The notes beneath the pieces are model-generated. The model ran no database searches. It saw only the letters and a list, made by a program, of their open reading frames with translations, and was not told the DNA's origin. The translations under genes and the position numbers were made by a program. A stretch of 64,000 nt of DNA from Candidatus Brocadia sp. (GTDB lineage Bacteria; Planctomycetota; Brocadiia; Brocadiales; Brocadiaceae): assembly GCA_021646415.1 (NCBI GenBank), contig SOEU01000002.1:62001-126000 (forward strand), in the 5' to 3' direction. Within the stretch, counting starts at the first letter, position 1; every line of letters begins with the position of its first letter. Below, in pieces: positions 45,468-54,210 of this stretch.

Positions 45468-46958
45468 CTACCGTATCCATCCTAAAAATTTTTCAATGTC
45501 ATTGAAAAAAATCCTGGGATTGTGTAAGTAGACATTACTTCTGGCCTTTGCCCTCTCAAAGATCCGCATAATACTTCTATTATAATTATGAAAGGCGCTT
45601 TTTACTTCGTTTTCCAGCACGGTAAAATCTTCACAGCCCATGGTATCAACCCTTTGATTCACGTCTTTGAGATAATAGTCGCTCGGTATGCGAGTAAAGA
45701 AATCTTCACGGGACATTTCCCTGTTCACCAGCCCATGCTCAACACCGACTTCAAAGAGTTTTGTCCCTGGAAATGGCTCATAGACGCCAATAGAAGCAAA
45801 GCTGGGATTTATTGTATACAATAAATCCAAGGTTTTCTGGACATCTTCTCTGGTCTCTGTAGGTATACCCATCATAAAATAGGCCGTCCAATGAATGCCT
45901 GCCTCCCGGAAAAGCCTCGCTGCTTCTCCTATGCGCTCCAATGTAATACCTTTGTCCATTAACTTTAAGATCCTTTCACTCCCTGATTCAATCCCCACCT
46001 TGATACTATTACACCCCGCCCTCTTCATAGCCTTTAGCAGTTCCAAATCCACTAAATCCACCCGCGTATTGCAGTCCCAATTAATTTTTAAGTTTGCATC
46101 AATCAATGTATTGCAAAATTCCATGACCCTCTTTCTGTTAACGGTAAAAGAATCATCCTTAAAGGTAAACTGACGGGTGCCATACCGCTGATGTACATAC
46201 CTGATTTCTTCCAAAATATTTGCCAGAGAACGATACCGTACCTTTCTCGTCCATATCTGCGTTGCACAATAGGAACAGTTATAGGGACAGCCACGACTGC
46301 CCATGAGCAGACCCATATCTTCCGATGTATACGTATCCAGACCGAGTAGTGTTTCTCTGTCTGGAAAAGGAAGACAATCTAAATTATCAATAAAATTTGC
46401 CGAACTGTTGTGGATAATCTTGTCTCCCTTCCGGTAGGAAAGTCCCCGTATGGTACTGAAATTGTTATTTCTCGTATGTAATGTGTTTACCAGTTCAAGC
46501 AATACAACCTCGCCTTCTCCATTTACAACAAAATCAATATCTCTGGTATTTTTCAGGATCTCATCTGCCTTTAAAGTTGCATGAGGACCGCCAAAGACAA
46601 CAGCACAGTTTTCATTGTATTTTTTTGCCAGGGAGGCAATGGTAAACGCGGAGGCTGCCTTGGGTGTCATAACTGTCACTCCGATAACATCCGGCTGGTA
46701 TCGTGCAAGGGTTTCAGAAATCTCCTTTACAATCGGATTTTCCGGGTTTTTCAATTCCTTCAAATAGATACGATATTTTTCAGGCAATCTCGTGTAATCC
46801 ATCCCCTTTGAATTTTTGTTACAGTCGGCATCGTAGACAGTCACCTGATGCCCGGCTTTTTTCAGTGTTGAGGACAGATAGCTTAATCCCAGAGGAAAAT
46901 ATCGGTTATAGTAATTGAAAAACCGATAAAAAGGCGGGTCTATCAAAAGAACGTTCAT
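45468..46958 (-). CDS. B12-binding radical SAM protein, 496 aa
   Basis: The N-terminal B12-binding-like domain (about 1-140) contains LLIDPPFYRF and DVIGVTVMTPKAASAF. The radical SAM domain (from about 190) has the cluster motif GCPYNCSYC. Proteins of this layout methylate or rearrange unactivated carbons; some act in hopanoid, cell-envelope or tetrapyrrole pathways. The substrate is not evident. The start was set at ATG 46958, 9 bases after AGGAG. This ATG overlaps the comM stop as ATGA, so the two genes are translationally coupled. Confidence 0.82.
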   Translation of the reverse strand: MNVLLIDPPFYRFFNYYNRYFPLGLSYLSSTLKKAGHQVTVYDADCNKNSKGMDYTRLPEKYRIYLKELKNPENPIVKEISETLARYQPDVIGVTVMTPKAASAFTIASLAKKYNENCAVVFGGPHATLKADEILKNTRDIDFVVNGEGEVVLLELVNTLHTRNNNFSTIRGLSYRKGDKIIHNSSANFIDNLDCLPFPDRETLLGLDTYTSEDMGLLMGSRGCPYNCSYCATQIWTRKVRYRSLANILEEIRYVHQRYGTRQFTFKDDSFTVNRKRVMEFCNTLIDANLKINWDCNTRVDLVDLELLKAMKRAGCNSIKVGIESGSERILKLMDKGITLERIGEAARLFREAGIHWTAYFMMGIPTETREDVQKTLDLLYTINPSFASIGVYEPFPGTKLFEVGVEHGLVNREMSREDFFTRIPSDYYLKDVNQRVDTMGCEDFTVLENEVKSAFHNYNRSIMRIFERAKARSNVYLHNPRIFFNDIEKFLGWIR

Positions 46959-48490
46959 TTCCACAAACTCCTGTCGAGGCCCCGGTATTGTATCGCTTCA
47001 GATACATGCTCTACTTTTATATGCTCACTCTCGTCAAGGTCTGCAATGGTACGCGCAACTTTTAAAACCTTGTTGTATCCGCGCGCCGAAAGACCTAATT
47101 CCGTCATTGCCTGATGAAGCAATGACTCTGCGGGTTTATCCATTACACAATATTTTTTGACTTGTTTGGAAGACATATGCGCATTTGCTTTTATTGGTTG
47201 ATCCTCAAAGCGCCCTTTTTGCATTGTGCGGGCCACCGTCACTTTTTTCCGTATATCCACAGAAGATTGCACTTCCCTGTCTGTAACAAGCTCACTATAC
47301 CGTACGGCCGGCACCTCTATTTGAATATCCATTCTGTCTAATAACGGGCCTGATACCTTTGACATGTACCTCTGAATTTGATGCGGTGTACAATGGCATT
47401 CTCTCCGGTTATCCGTGTAATATCCGCACGGACAGGGATTCATGGCACATACCAGCATAAAATTGGCAGGATAGGTGACGGAATTTAAGGCGCGGGAAAT
47501 CGTCACATTGCCTGTCTCAAGAGGCTGGCGAAGCACTTCCAGTGTCTTTCGATCAAATTCCGGAAGTTCATCTAAAAAAAGCACGCCATTGTGTGAAATG
47601 CTAATCTCACCGGGTCTTGGAAATGAACCACCGCCAATTAACCCGGCAGTACTAATCGTATGGTGGGGAGCACGAAAAGGCCGCATTGCAATTAATGACT
47701 GTCCTGGACCAAGAAGGCCTAATACGCTATAGATCTTGGTTGTATCCAGGGCTTCCTCTAAAGTGAGGGGAGGCATGATTGTTGGGATACGCTGTGCAAG
47801 CATGGTTTTGCCGGCGCCGGGCGGTCCCACCATTATCACATTATGACTTCCCGCAACAGCAACTGTCAGTGCCCGTTTGACATGCTCTTGCCCTTTTACG
47901 TCAGCAAAATCCATATCATAGCCAGAAGACTCCTTGAACACGGCTTCCAGGTCAATCCGGTATGGCACGAAGGGGGAAGAGTTGGTCAGAATCCCTACTG
48001 TATCTGCCAGGGTTTCAACGGGAATAATATCAAGTCCTTCAACAACAGCGGCCTCAGACGCATTTTCAGGGGGAAGTAAAAATTTTTTTATCCCCAGTTC
48101 TTTACACTTAAACGCCATTGATAAACATCCCTTAACAGGACGCAGCCTTCCATCCAGAGACAGCTCACCCACAATGGCATATTCCTGGATATCTGGAATC
48201 TCGATTTGATGTGTTGCTATAAGTATCCCAACCGCTATTGGTAATTCAAAAACCGGACCTTCTTTCTTGCGGTCCGCAGGTGCAAGATTTATTGTCATGG
48301 GTTTATAGGGAAACCTGTAGCCGCTATTATTGACCGCTGCCTTTACCCTGTCACGACTCTCCTTAACCGCCGTGTCCGGTAAACCAACGATAGCAATATA
48401 AGGCATATCACCTGTGGCGATATAAACTTCAATATCCAACAAATACGCATCTATACCGAAAACGGCAACGCTCTTGACTTTTGCCAGCAT
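46955..48490 (-). CDS. comM: ComM/YifB-family AAA+ ATPase, 511 aa
   Basis: ComM is a hexameric helicase that promotes branch migration during natural transformation. The N-terminal Lon-like fold (about 1-165) includes YIAIVGLPDTAVKESRDRVK. The Mg-chelatase-type AAA+ core has MVGPPGAGKTMLAQRIP (Walker A, about 215), ISHNGVLFLDELPEF and CAMNPCPCGYY with the CxCG zinc-like motif. The C-terminal domain has LSARGYNKVLKVARTIADL. Length is normal. It overlaps the next minus-strand gene by 4 bases. Confidence 0.94.
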   Translation of the reverse strand: MLAKVKSVAVFGIDAYLLDIEVYIATGDMPYIAIVGLPDTAVKESRDRVKAAVNNSGYRFPYKPMTINLAPADRKKEGPVFELPIAVGILIATHQIEIPDIQEYAIVGELSLDGRLRPVKGCLSMAFKCKELGIKKFLLPPENASEAAVVEGLDIIPVETLADTVGILTNSSPFVPYRIDLEAVFKESSGYDMDFADVKGQEHVKRALTVAVAGSHNVIMVGPPGAGKTMLAQRIPTIMPPLTLEEALDTTKIYSVLGLLGPGQSLIAMRPFRAPHHTISTAGLIGGGSFPRPGEISISHNGVLFLDELPEFDRKTLEVLRQPLETGNVTISRALNSVTYPANFMLVCAMNPCPCGYYTDNRRECHCTPHQIQRYMSKVSGPLLDRMDIQIEVPAVRYSELVTDREVQSSVDIRKKVTVARTMQKGRFEDQPIKANAHMSSKQVKKYCVMDKPAESLLHQAMTELGLSARGYNKVLKVARTIADLDESEHIKVEHVSEAIQYRGLDRSLWK

Positions 48491-48600
48491 GAATTAATGA
48501 TACCAAAGATTGTGGATAACCATACATTCACCATCGGGCACATACAAAGACGCGATTTTATTTCTGGTGAAAGTCACAATGGTAATGAAACAGCTATTAT

Positions 48601-48810
48601 CTATTTGCCTTCTGCTACTGCAACTTTATTCAATGCCTGAAGTAAAGAATCTATGTCCACACCGCTCATTCCCGCCGTTTTTTCAATACTCACGCCGCCA
48701 CCGCAACAGGAATCTACCTTAAATTTAGTAAAAACAGTAAGTGTTTTGGGATATTTTTTTATTACATCATTAATAATCATATCTTTCGTAATAATCATTT
48801 TCTCTTCCAT
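48601..48810 (-). CDS. Stand-alone ScdA/RIC N-terminal domain protein (DUF542), 69 aa
   Basis: The sequence KYPKTLTVFTKFKVDSCCGGG followed by SIEKTA is the N-terminal domain of ScdA/YtfE/RIC iron-sulfur repair proteins, with the CCGGG motif. In RIC proteins it is followed by a di-iron hemerythrin domain that repairs nitric-oxide-damaged clusters; that domain is absent here. A strong GGAGG is spaced 6 bases from the ATG. It is divergent from the transporter gene at 49195, and a nitrosative or sulfur role would fit an anammox cell. The alternative is a DUF1858-like redox disulfide domain, but the CCGGG favours DUF542. Confidence 0.75.
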   Translation of the reverse strand: MEEKMIITKDMIINDVIKKYPKTLTVFTKFKVDSCCGGGVSIEKTAGMSGVDIDSLLQALNKVAVAEGK

Positions 48811-48835
48811 ACGTTACCTCCGAAAATTATTTTGT

Positions 48836-48864
48836 CTGTCAGTCTGACATATTTTTGCTATAAT
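48836..48864 (+). promoter_or_regulatory. Candidate extended -10 promoter with long leader
   Basis: TGCTATAAT gives an extended -10 (TATAAT at 48859-48864). CTGTCA at 48836-48841 is a 4-of-6 -35 with a 17-base spacer. It would give a leader of about 325 bases before the TDT transporter gene. Confidence 0.4.
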
Positions 48865-49194
48865 AAAAGTAATTATTTAAACTCGTTAATAATAAAGCAG
48901 AATATAAGCAAAAAGCAACGTATTTTTATTTCTATGCTACAGAAATACCGACAAAACTCCAGCCAGCAAATTGAAATACCAATAACAGCTTTGAAATGCA
49001 ATTTTGTTATTTAACGGACAATGATAGGAGGTGAAAATCATCCTGGCTGATAAAGCCAATATACACAGGTATTTACATCTGGGAAATATAAATAAATAAA
49101 TTATTTGATTTGGAATATTATTTGTTTATTGTCATTAACTTTAAGGTGTTAGATATTCTTATCAATCAACATTTTAGAAAAGGATATTGAGTAA
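48865..49194 (+). other. Long leader upstream of the TDT transporter
   Basis: About 330 bases without a normal gene. A strong AGGAGG at 49026-49031 has no ATG, GTG or TTG in range. Downstream of it, ATC codons at 49037 and 49040 open a 20-codon frame ending at 49099. An alternative nine-codon frame starts at ATG 49021. A leader peptide or attenuator is possible. Confidence 0.35.
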
Positions 49195-50289
49195 ATGAGT
49201 GTTATTCGGAATTCAATAAAAACATTCCATCCTGCTTATTTTGCAATGGTAATGTCCACGGGTATAATTTCAATCGCATCCAGTCTTTTGGGTTTTCGGG
49301 GTATTGCATATGCACTCTTTTATATAAACCTCTTTGCATATGCCACGGTTCTGTCACTCCAATTACTCCGGGTGCGAATGTTCTGGAATAATCTATACAA
49401 TGATCTTTCAAATCCAAAATTGAGCCTTGTTTTTTTTACCACCGTTGCAGGTACAAATGTGCTTGGGGCTCAATTCGCCACGGTAGTAAATCTGCCGGAA
49501 GTCGCCAAGATATTTTGGTATTTTGGCATCTTTCTCTGGACGGTCATTTCGTTATCCACTTTTAGTGTGCTCTTTATCAAGTGTGATCAGAGGATTGAAG
49601 TTGTAATGCATGGAGGATGGCTAATCGCCACCGTTGGAACACAATCTGTCGCCGTACTTGGCGCATTACTTGCGCCGAAATTCGGAGATGCTGGCAGCTT
49701 TGTTATGTTTTCCTCCTTTGTGTGGTGGATGATTGGTTCCTTCCTTTACATGATCCTTATTACGCTCATTATTTACCGGCTCGTGTTTTTCAAGGTATCC
49801 CCGGATGCACTTGTGCCTCCTTACTGGATCAATATGGGTGCGCTCGCCATCACAACCCTGGCCGGATCGATTTTATGTATAAATATTCCTAAAATAGAGG
49901 GTCCTTATGTTGATTTCCTGGGATTCACAAAGGGATTTACCCTGTTTTTCTGGTCGTTTGGCACATGGTGGATACCATTTCTGATAATCATTGGGATATG
50001 GAAGTATGTCTATAACAGGACGCCGTTTACTTATTCTCCCCTCTATTGGGGCATGGTCTTCCCTTTGGGCATGTATACAGTCTGTACAATAAGGCTTTCT
50101 CAGGCTATCCAGCTTCCTTTTATCGCCAATATTTCAAATTATTTCATTTATGCCGCGTACATCGCATGGGGTTTTATCTTTGTCAATATGATAATTTCCA
50201 TGGTAAAAGCAGCTACGGCAAAAGAGGCCGCAATAAAGAAGGAGGAAAAGATCGTCCAGCCCCAGATGACCTCCGCTGCGAAAGGTTAA
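49195..50289 (+). CDS. TDT-family (TehA/Mae1/SLAC1-like) transporter, 364 aa
   Basis: The protein has about ten membrane helices and starts with FHPAYFAMVMSTGIISIAS, the first helix of the tellurite-resistance/dicarboxylate transporter family. This family includes TehA, the malate carrier Mae1, sulfite exporter Ssu1 and plant anion channel SLAC1, so the substrate is probably an anion. The interior repeat helices (GTQSVAVLGALLAPKFGD, SPLYWGMVFPLGMYTVCTIRL) are typical. It is followed by a terminator and two FNT nitrite/formate transporters. Sulfite, malate, nitrate or chloride are all conceivable; context favours a small anion. Confidence 0.83.
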   Translation: MSVIRNSIKTFHPAYFAMVMSTGIISIASSLLGFRGIAYALFYINLFAYATVLSLQLLRVRMFWNNLYNDLSNPKLSLVFFTTVAGTNVLGAQFATVVNLPEVAKIFWYFGIFLWTVISLSTFSVLFIKCDQRIEVVMHGGWLIATVGTQSVAVLGALLAPKFGDAGSFVMFSSFVWWMIGSFLYMILITLIIYRLVFFKVSPDALVPPYWINMGALAITTLAGSILCINIPKIEGPYVDFLGFTKGFTLFFWSFGTWWIPFLIIIGIWKYVYNRTPFTYSPLYWGMVFPLGMYTVCTIRLSQAIQLPFIANISNYFIYAAYIAWGFIFVNMIISMVKAATAKEAAIKKEEKIVQPQMTSAAKG

Positions 50290-50295
50290 ATTCCT

Positions 50296-50334
50296 AACAT
50301 CAAATCCTGAGATTCGATCTCAGGATTTGATGTT
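50296..50334 (+). terminator. Perfect 17-bp hairpin after the TDT gene
   Basis: AACATCAAATCCTGAGA and TCTCAGGATTTGATGTT are exact inverses with a 5-base loop, 6 bases after the stop. The following sequence ATTTCT is only moderately T-rich, so termination is likely but not certain. Confidence 0.6.
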
Positions 50335-50488
50335 ATTTCTAACAACCGCATCTGTAATCAAGTTTCAAATCAGGTAGTTTTTGATCTGTGTTTTTTTGTG
50401 CAGTTTACTGTCGACTGAGATATGCATTCTGAATGTTCAGTATAAATAAATTAATTATGTATATTAAATAGATGAAAGGAGGTAATGT

Positions 50489-51388
50489 ATGACTGAGGTG
50501 CAGAATAACGGTACAAATACGCAGGAATATGCCATGCCGGTTATTGAGATAGACGCCTATGCACCTGCAAAAATGGCCGACAGGGTGGGACAGGTAGGCG
50601 TTGCAAAGTCGCAGCTGAGTACGTTAACAACATTTGCCTTGAGTATTCTTGCCGGCGTGTTTATTGCTTTGGGGATGCAGCTCTCAATGCTCGTAACACA
50701 TACTGCAACCTCTAATTATGGTTTGAATCAACTGGTAGGCGGAGTTGCCTTTACCCTTGCCCTGGTTTTAATTGTAATCGCCGGAGCAGAGCTTTTTACC
50801 GGAAACTGTCTTATCGCGATGTCTTTTATGGCCAGAAAAATTACCGGGAAAGACCTGGCCAGAAATTTAATTATTGCATTTATTGGCAATTTTATCGGTG
50901 CATTAACCCTCGTTTTATGGATATACAACTCCAACCAATGGACGATCAACAACTATCTCCTTGGGGCCAAAATTGTTCTTGCGGCCAACGACAAAGTAAA
51001 TATACCATTTGGCGCTGCCTTTTCAAGAGGGGTGCTCTGCAATGCCCTGGTATGTCTGGGTATCTGGTTATGTTATAGTGGCAGAAGTAATATGGATAAA
51101 ATACTGGCATTACTCTGGCCCATATCTTGTCTCATCGCCTGTGGATTTGAGCACTGTGTCGTCAATATGTGGCTCATCCCGATGGGCCTTGTTCTCAAAG
51201 GCAACAGCGCAGTCCTTGCAGCAGCAGAAAAGGTACACGAGGGGAAATTGGACCTTTCAAACCTTACCTTCTTTAAAGGGTTTTTGATTGATAATCTCTT
51301 CCCTGTCGTTCTTGGAAACCTATTCGGCGGTATTGTCCTCATTGCAGGTGTATACTGGTTTATCTATTTACGCCCTTCGAAGAAATAA
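50489..51388 (+). CDS. Formate/nitrite transporter (FNT family), paralogue 1, 299 aa
   Basis: FNT proteins are pentameric channels for formate, nitrite or hydrosulfide. Six membrane helices follow a cytoplasmic N-terminal stretch of about 50 residues. The family features are present: AELFTGNCLIAM in the first half, RGVLCNALVCLGIWL, and the central histidine in CGFEHCVVNM. In an anammox bacterium, nitrite uptake is the obvious role; I recall tandem FocA-type genes in Kuenenia. GGAGG precedes the ATG. Its sister gene starts 17 bases after the stop. Confidence 0.92.
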   Translation: MTEVQNNGTNTQEYAMPVIEIDAYAPAKMADRVGQVGVAKSQLSTLTTFALSILAGVFIALGMQLSMLVTHTATSNYGLNQLVGGVAFTLALVLIVIAGAELFTGNCLIAMSFMARKITGKDLARNLIIAFIGNFIGALTLVLWIYNSNQWTINNYLLGAKIVLAANDKVNIPFGAAFSRGVLCNALVCLGIWLCYSGRSNMDKILALLWPISCLIACGFEHCVVNMWLIPMGLVLKGNSAVLAAAEKVHEGKLDLSNLTFFKGFLIDNLFPVVLGNLFGGIVLIAGVYWFIYLRPSKK

Positions 51389-51405
51389 TAAAGGAGACCA
51401 AAGAT

Positions 51406-52320
51406 ATGGCAGAAAATAACGTTCCAAAAACTATCCAGGTTATAGATATAGATGCCTATTCACCCCCGCAAATTGCCTCCCGAATCGACAAGGTTGCTAC
51501 CGTAAAGGCAAGATTGAGCTTTGCACAGACCTTTGTCCTGGGCATTTTGGCCGGGGTTTATATTGGCATCGGTGCACAATTTGCCACCATGGTAACATGC
51601 GACTCTACCCTGCACTACGGACTTACTTCACTCATTGCAGGCATTGTATTCTCTCTTGGACTTATGCTTGTTGTCATTGGTGGTTCAGAACTCTTTACCG
51701 GCAACTGCCTGATTATCATGGGCTATGTTAGTAAAAGGATTACAACACGTGAACTACTGAATAACTGGATCATTTCATTTCTTGGTAATTTAGTCGGCAG
51801 CTTAACAATGGTCTGCTGGATGTATAAGACACATCAATGGGAATTTTTTCATAATATGGTTGGCGCGAAGGCGCTGTTAATTGCCCATACCAAGGTTAAT
51901 CTCACTTTTAAGACGGCTTTGGCGCGGGGCGTCCTCTGTAATTCAATGGTATGCCTTGCCGTCTGGTTATGTTTTAGCGGGAGGAGCGTGGCAGACAAAG
52001 TTCTTTCCATTGTTTTTCCCATAGGCGGATTCGTTGCCAGCGGATTCGAACACTGTGTGGCAAACATGTATTTTATCCCCATCGGGGTAGTGCTCCGGAA
52101 AAATCCAGACATCGTTGCAGCCGCAGAAAAAATGGCAGGGAAAACATTAGACCTCTCGCAACTTACCTGGAGTGGGTTTTTTGTAAACAATCTTTTGCCG
52201 GTTACTCTGGGGAATATTGTCGGTGGCGTTATTCTCGTGGGTATCGTATTCTGGTTTGTTTATCTGCGACCACACATTAGCCTGGCCTTTAGTGTGAAAC
52301 AGGACTTTTTCCATAAATAG
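51406..52320 (+). CDS. Formate/nitrite transporter (FNT family), paralogue 2, 304 aa
   Basis: This is a tandem paralogue of the preceding gene with the same plan. N-terminal cytoplasmic words match (IDIDAYSPPQIASRIDKV against IEIDAYAPAKMADRVGQV), and GSELFTGNCLII, RGVLCNSMVCLAVWL and SGFEHCVANMY carry the FNT motifs with the central histidine. It is spaced 17 bases from the first gene with its own GGAG site. The two proteins are clearly related but different throughout, so the duplication is old. Different substrates or membranes (cytoplasmic and anammoxosome) are possible. Confidence 0.92.
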   Translation: MAENNVPKTIQVIDIDAYSPPQIASRIDKVATVKARLSFAQTFVLGILAGVYIGIGAQFATMVTCDSTLHYGLTSLIAGIVFSLGLMLVVIGGSELFTGNCLIIMGYVSKRITTRELLNNWIISFLGNLVGSLTMVCWMYKTHQWEFFHNMVGAKALLIAHTKVNLTFKTALARGVLCNSMVCLAVWLCFSGRSVADKVLSIVFPIGGFVASGFEHCVANMYFIPIGVVLRKNPDIVAAAEKMAGKTLDLSQLTWSGFFVNNLLPVTLGNIVGGVILVGIVFWFVYLRPHISLAFSVKQDFFHK

Positions 52321-52408
52321 ATAAATATATCTTGCCAAAGTCTCATGAATTATCTTGAAAAAATCCCGGTATGAAATAAACTAGATTTACGATAACAGTG
52401 TTTTTACC

Positions 52409-52435
52409 GTAGGGGCAGGGTTGCCCTGCCCCTAC
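52409..52435. repeat. GC-rich hairpin repeat
   Basis: GTAGGGGCAGGG and CCCTGCCCCTAC pair perfectly around TTG. No T-run follows on the plus strand. The word is a common dispersed repeat in bacterial genomes. Confidence 0.5.
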
Positions 52436-52451
52436 AGAGTTTGGAGGTGAA

Positions 52452-52799
52452 GTGCCACCTTATGTATTGTTAATTATTGCATTTATAACCCTCATAGCGT
52501 CTGCGGTGACTTATTTTTTTGCCAAAACGCGGCTGTTGTCATGTGCGCTTCTTCTGTTTTATACGTGTAATACCTTTCTTTCATTTCTGTTATTCTCTCA
52601 TCAGACCGTCCTCTTTTCTGTAATAGCAACACTCTTTGTTGCACTCCCCATCATCTGTCTTATTATCTTCGCTGTTGATACACGCTTTGCGGTATTTTGT
52701 ACAGATACTTCTTTTGTCTTTGTTCTTGTCTGGTTACTGGTACCCCTATTTTTCATCATAAACCTTATACGGTATATCCTCAAGGTTGTCCATGTCTGA
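52452..52799 (+). CDS. Small unknown membrane protein, 115 aa
   Basis: Three or four hydrophobic helices make up nearly the whole protein (VLLIIAFITLIASAVTYFF, ALLLFYTCNTFLSFLLFS, VIATLFVALPIICLIIFAV, VLVWLLVPLFFIINLIRYIL). It starts at GTG with GGAGG only 4 bases upstream, which is tight. The stop overlaps the lpxB start by 8 bases, so the two are co-transcribed and a role near lipid A synthesis is possible. No family recognised. Confidence 0.5.
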   Translation: MPPYVLLIIAFITLIASAVTYFFAKTRLLSCALLLFYTCNTFLSFLLFSHQTVLFSVIATLFVALPIICLIIFAVDTRFAVFCTDTSFVFVLVWLLVPLFFIINLIRYILKVVHV

Positions 52800-53934
52800 T
52801 ATTTGCAAAATATTTATCAGTGCAGGCGAATCATCAGGAGATATCCATGGCGCAAACCTCATGCGCTGCCTGATGAAAAAAAATCCCTCTCTGAAATTTT
52901 ACGGACTCGGAAAAGAAAATATGAAACGGGCAGGTTTGCACTGCCTCCACGATATGTCTACAAAATCCTTAATGTGGCTCCATGTCTTAAAGGAGTTAAC
53001 AACCTTCCTGCAAATGAAAAGAGATTGCATCCGCTTCTTTCAAGAAGAAAGGCCCCATGCCGTCATCCTGATCGATTACTGCGGCTTCAATTTCCATCTG
53101 GCCAGGGCGGCGAAAAAACTGAGGATTCCCGTTATTTATTATATTTGTCCCCAGCTCTGGGCACATGCGCCATGGCGTGTAAAAAAGATGAAGAAGCTGG
53201 TCGACAAACTGATAGTCGTTTATCCTTTTGAAAAACCCTTTTACGAAAGTGCGGGTATTCCTGTTACTTACGTGGGGCATCCATTATTCGATGAGATTTC
53301 CAAAGAGGGCATTGACGAAGGCATTGTTTCGGAACTAAAAAAACAAGGGGAAACCATAGTCTCCTTTCTTCCTGGCAGTCGCAAACAGGAAATTGTTCGC
53401 ATACTGCCGCTGTTACTGCAATCTGCGGCACGGATACAGCAAACAGTCCCTTCCGCAAAATTTCTCGTCTCCTGCAGTGATGAACAACACCTTGATCTCG
53501 TGCAAAACATTACAAGAGAGTCGGGAGTCAAGTGTAAGATTATGGTAGGAAACGTCCATGAAGTGATCAAGGCCTCCGATCTTTGCATCGCTGGTGCAGG
53601 TACGATTACATTACAGATCGCTTACTATCTCAAACCGATGATCATTGTTTACAAAATATCTCCCTTCGCCTATTTTATAGCCAGGCCCTTCCTTACCACT
53701 CCTTATATTGGCCTTGTGAATACCCTCGCCCACAAGATGATTGTCCCGGAACTCCTTATGTGCAGAAAGAATTCCACCTGGTTGGCAAACCAGGCGATAC
53801 AATTACTCAGTGATAATCAAAAAAGGCAGATCTGTATACAAGAATTAACCGGCTTAATTGACAGGATTGGAAAGCCCGGGGCGTCTGAACGTGCAGCGGA
53901 TGAGATACTCAATTTACTGAATTTATATTTGTAG
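52792..53934 (+). CDS. lpxB: Lipid-A-disaccharide synthase, 380 aa
   Basis: LpxB joins UDP-diacylglucosamine and lipid X to make the lipid A disaccharide. The N-terminal FISAGESSGDIHGANLMRCL is the family motif. It is followed by DYCGFNFHLARAAKKL, YYICPQLWAHAPWRVKKMKK, VYPFEKPFYESAGIPVTYVGHPL, and the C-terminal LPGSRKQEI and AGAGTITLQIAYYLKPMIIVYK. The start was set at ATG 52792, preceded by AAGG at 6 bases. Only LpxB of the Raetz pathway is here. The gene directly precedes the interrupted toxin-antitoxin pair. Confidence 0.95.
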   Translation: MSDICKIFISAGESSGDIHGANLMRCLMKKNPSLKFYGLGKENMKRAGLHCLHDMSTKSLMWLHVLKELTTFLQMKRDCIRFFQEERPHAVILIDYCGFNFHLARAAKKLRIPVIYYICPQLWAHAPWRVKKMKKLVDKLIVVYPFEKPFYESAGIPVTYVGHPLFDEISKEGIDEGIVSELKKQGETIVSFLPGSRKQEIVRILPLLLQSAARIQQTVPSAKFLVSCSDEQHLDLVQNITRESGVKCKIMVGNVHEVIKASDLCIAGAGTITLQIAYYLKPMIIVYKISPFAYFIARPFLTTPYIGLVNTLAHKMIVPELLMCRKNSTWLANQAIQLLSDNQKRQICIQELTGLIDRIGKPGASERAADEILNLLNLYL

Positions 53935-53938
53935 AAAA

Positions 53939-54088
53939 GCAGTTGATACCGTTATCAGGACCAACACAGTGGTTGGCATCGAAGAAAGGCGGAAAAGGGC
54001 TATTTGCTTAGTGGGCAAATTCAGTTCGGGCAAACGTGACATTTCAAGGACACACGATAAATACCTTGTAGAGGCATTCGACAAATGA
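53939..54088 (+). pseudogene. Antitoxin (VapB-like) remnant
   Basis: An open frame with no start of its own reads RAICLVGKFSSGKRDISRT, then HDKYLVEAFDK and a stop. The HDKYL-EAF ending is typical of antitoxins encoded directly before PIN toxins. The DNA-binding N-terminus is missing or unrecognisable. Its stop overlaps the toxin start as ATGA. Confidence 0.6.
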
Positions 54089-54210
54089 GAATTTTTGTTG
54101 ATACATCGGCATTTTTTGCCCTGTTCGACAGAGACGATGTCAACCTTAAAAAAGCAAAACCTGTCCCTATTTGTCATAATAGCTCGGATGTTCCTGAAAC
54201 AATTTCTTAA
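54085..54210 (+). pseudogene. PIN-domain toxin (VapC-like), truncated after about 25 codons
   Basis: MRIFVDTSAFFALFDRDDVN is the classical beginning of a PIN-domain ribonuclease, with the first catalytic aspartate in VDTS. After KKA the sequence stops resembling the family, and the frame runs into the tail of jetD until a stop at 54208-54210. The break, at about 54155-54166, is therefore the left border of the Wadjet insertion. The rest of the toxin was not found on the far side (60741-61334). It cannot be functional. Confidence 0.7.

Noticed and set aside
46409-48519. Two perfect DnaA-box words (TGTGGATAA at 46409-46417 and 48511-48519)
   Set aside because: They are isolated, about 2 kb apart, and one is inside a coding region; single 9-mers of this kind are expected by chance in 64 kb.
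52409-52435. Hairpin after the second FNT gene as a terminator
   Set aside because: No T-run on the plus strand, and it lies about 90 bases after the stop codon; fits a dispersed repeat better.
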